A stretch of DNA of 64,000 nucleotides from Shouchella miscanthi (GTDB lineage Bacteria > Bacillota > Bacilli > Bacillales > Bacillaceae_D). Made by a program: the position numbers and the translations under genes. Shown here in pieces: positions 62,520 through 64,000 of this stretch. The stretch's first letter is position 1. Each line of letters begins with the position of its first letter. The notes beneath the pieces are model-generated. The model did not search any database. It saw nothing but the letters and a program-made list of their open reading frames with translations, and was not told the origin of the DNA. The stretch spans positions 2,666,001-2,730,000 of the forward strand of contig NZ_CP042163.1 in the NCBI RefSeq assembly GCF_007725405.1, in the 5' to 3' direction.

Positions 62520-63904
62520 CAATGAAGCGACTAACAAGCATTATTATGTTAACGTACAATCAGTGGTCTTTAACGAAGCTATGCTTAGATAGTTTGTTTA
62601 AGCATACTGATCAGTCAATGATTGAAGTAATCGTAATTGACAATGGATCCACTGACGAAACCAAAAGCGAATTGGAAAAAGAAGAACGTATTACTTTTAT
62701 TGCCAACGACCATAATAAAGGATTTGCAGGCGCATGTAACCAGGGAGCCGATCTAGCAAAAGGAGATGAGCTGCTCTTTTTAAACAACGATACAATTGTT
62801 ACCCCACAGTGGCTCACTCGTATGCAACAAACATTAGACTCGGACCAGCATATTGATTTAGTTGGACCGGTTAGTAATTACGTTAGCGGAGAACAGCTTA
62901 TTCAAGATCCATACCATTCTCTTGATGACATTGATGAGTACGCTAAGAAAAGACGCGATGTATACGACAAACAAAAGAAATACGTCATGCGTCTCGTCGG
63001 CTTTTGTTTACTCGTTCGTAAAGCTGTTTTTGATCAAATCGGTGGATTTGATGAACGGTTTGCCATTGGCTCCTTTGAAGATGATGATTTTTGCTTACGA
63101 GCCGTTCAATCTGGTTCTCGATTAGCGATTGCCCTTGATGCTCATGTGCATCATCACGGTCATGCTACGTTCACCGGTAGCCCAGAAATTAATTTCAATC
63201 AAACTTACGCAGAAAATTACGCACGCTATGTAAATAAATGGGGCACCGATCTCTCTTATTTTATGCACGGAAGACCAGAGCTTGTTCAAGTCGTGCCTCA
63301 AGATGCAAAACGTATTTTAGATATTGGATGCGGCGCAGGTGCAACTGGTCTACAGTTACTAAATCGGCAGCAATGTAAGCTGGTTGGCATAGAAGGAAAT
63401 GAAAAGATGGCACAGATTGCTCGTAGCTATTATGAGTCCGTCTATACCATCAACATTGATGAAACGATCCCTCCACTGGAAACAGAATCCTTTGACGTTC
63501 TTTTATTCGCTGACGTTTTAGAACATTTAAAAGACCCTTGGAAAACGATTCAAGAATATAGCAAGTTTCTAAAAAAAGACGGAGCTATTATTGCGAGTAT
63601 CCCAAATATTGCTCATGCTGAAGCACTAATTCCACTTTTAACTGGCCGTTTTGATTATCGTGATGCCGGTATACTAGACCGCACACATTTACGCTTTTTC
63701 ACACCACAAACATTGTATACGCTGTTTCCAACTGACCAATTCTCTATTCGCCAACAATTTTCCACACACATTCCTGTCGATGCTAAAATAAGTACATTTT
63801 TTCATGAAGTTAGTTTATTAGGCAAAAAGTTCGATTTAGAGTTAAGTGGATTGTCAGACTTAATCAAAACCTACCAATCAGTCGTTTTGTTTAAGAAGTT
63901 GTAG
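62516..63904 (+). CDS. Bifunctional glycosyltransferase family 2 / SAM methyltransferase
   Basis: A 462-residue fusion. Residues 1-245 are a GT-A (GT2, rhamnosyltransferase-like) domain: SIIMLTYNQWSLTKLCLDSL, VIDNGSTDET, GFAGACNQG, the DxD-like LFLNNDTIV and FEDDDFCLRA. Residues 258-462 are a class I methyltransferase with ILDIGCGAGATGLQLL near 265-280, then LLFADVLEHLKDPW and LRFFTPQTL. It probably sugar-tags and methylates a surface or spore polysaccharide. The second ATG (62522) is an alternative start. No signal peptide. Confidence 0.87.
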   Translation: MTMKRLTSIIMLTYNQWSLTKLCLDSLFKHTDQSMIEVIVIDNGSTDETKSELEKEERITFIANDHNKGFAGACNQGADLAKGDELLFLNNDTIVTPQWLTRMQQTLDSDQHIDLVGPVSNYVSGEQLIQDPYHSLDDIDEYAKKRRDVYDKQKKYVMRLVGFCLLVRKAVFDQIGGFDERFAIGSFEDDDFCLRAVQSGSRLAIALDAHVHHHGHATFTGSPEINFNQTYAENYARYVNKWGTDLSYFMHGRPELVQVVPQDAKRILDIGCGAGATGLQLLNRQQCKLVGIEGNEKMAQIARSYYESVYTINIDETIPPLETESFDVLLFADVLEHLKDPWKTIQEYSKFLKKDGAIIASIPNIAHAEALIPLLTGRFDYRDAGILDRTHLRFFTPQTLYTLFPTDQFSIRQQFSTHIPVDAKISTFFHEVSLLGKKFDLELSGLSDLIKTYQSVVLFKKL

Positions 63905-64000
63905 TTGTTCTTTAAAATAAGAACGGTTGTATTCAATTCGGCTATCATCCGGAAGAAACGTTGCTGCCTGTTCATTGTGCTCGTTTGCTTTTTCTGTAAA
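63878..64000 (-). CDS. 3' end of an unidentified gene (cut by the window edge)
   Basis: The minus strand is open from the window edge for 40 codons to TGA at 63878-63880, ending NRSYFKEQLQLLKQND. The tail is charged and helical. It overlaps the glycosyltransferase 3' end by 27 bases in convergent orientation. The family cannot be read from the fragment; position suggests it belongs to the same polysaccharide locus. Confidence 0.5.
   Translation of the reverse strand, partial: FTEKANEHNEQAATFLPDDSRIEYNRSYFKEQLQLLKQND

Overview
The window is chromosomal DNA from a low-to-moderate G+C, endospore-forming member of the Bacillaceae. It carries spo0A, spoIVB, the whole spoIIIA operon and splB. Long runs of gene order match the Bacillus subtilis bkd-spo0A-recN-dxs-acc-spoIIIA-efp-mntR-gcv-comG segment. 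Several proteins (SplB, SpoIIIAC, EF-P, Spo0A) look close to their Bacillus counterparts. I cannot name a species; an alkaliphilic or halotolerant Bacillus relative is a guess. Most genes lie on the minus strand.

Region 1 (1-6.5 kb) is accessory-like: an AI-2E family permease, an NAD(P)-binding epimerase, tRNA-Val, a GNAT acetyltransferase, the copper pair csoR-copZ without copA beside it, a Cof-type HAD phosphatase, an AT-rich deaminase gene, a truncated reading frame abutting tRNA-Arg, an unrecognised small protein and a bacilliredoxin. The deaminase, the fragment and tRNA-Arg look like the scar of an island at a tRNA 3' end.

Region 2 (6.5-14.6 kb) is a branched-chain keto acid dehydrogenase operon (bcd-lpdV-bkdAA-bkdAB-bkdB). 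It is driven by a clear sigma-54 promoter and the enhancer-binding protein BkdR, but lacks ptb and buk. Region 3 (14.7-34.6 kb) holds yqzF, an unknown membrane protein with a tiny coupled upstream ORF, spo0A, spoIVB, recN, argR, a TlyA-type methyltransferase, dxs, ispA, xseB, xseA, nusB, an Asp23 protein, accC, accB and the eight-gene spoIIIA operon that builds the mother-cell/forespore channel.

Region 4 (34.6-50.3 kb) has aroK, efp, yqhT, yqhR, yqhP, yqhO, mntR, splB (sigma-G-like promoter), dat, helD, lipM, a rhodanese, and gcvT-gcvPA-gcvPB behind a tandem glycine riboswitch. LipM, the lipoylated BkdB and the glycine cleavage system are linked by lipoate metabolism.

Region 5 (50.4-64 kb) has yqhH-yqhG, yqgW/yqgX/yqgY-type genes, yqzE and the comG pseudopilus genes. 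The B. subtilis sinIR/tapA-sipW-tasA block is absent here. The comG operon is physically split: comGA-comGB lie upstream of, and comGC-comGG downstream of, a nine-gene tRNA cluster plus the oppositely oriented yidD. comGB ends in its own hairpin and comGC has its own apparent promoter. Upstream of comGA sits an HNH nuclease gene, divergent from a UvrD-type helicase with an N-terminal cysteine domain. The window ends with a glycosyltransferase-methyltransferase fusion and the 3' end of a convergent gene.

No CRISPR array, insertion sequence, prophage or rRNA gene was seen. The split comG locus is the most unusual structural feature.
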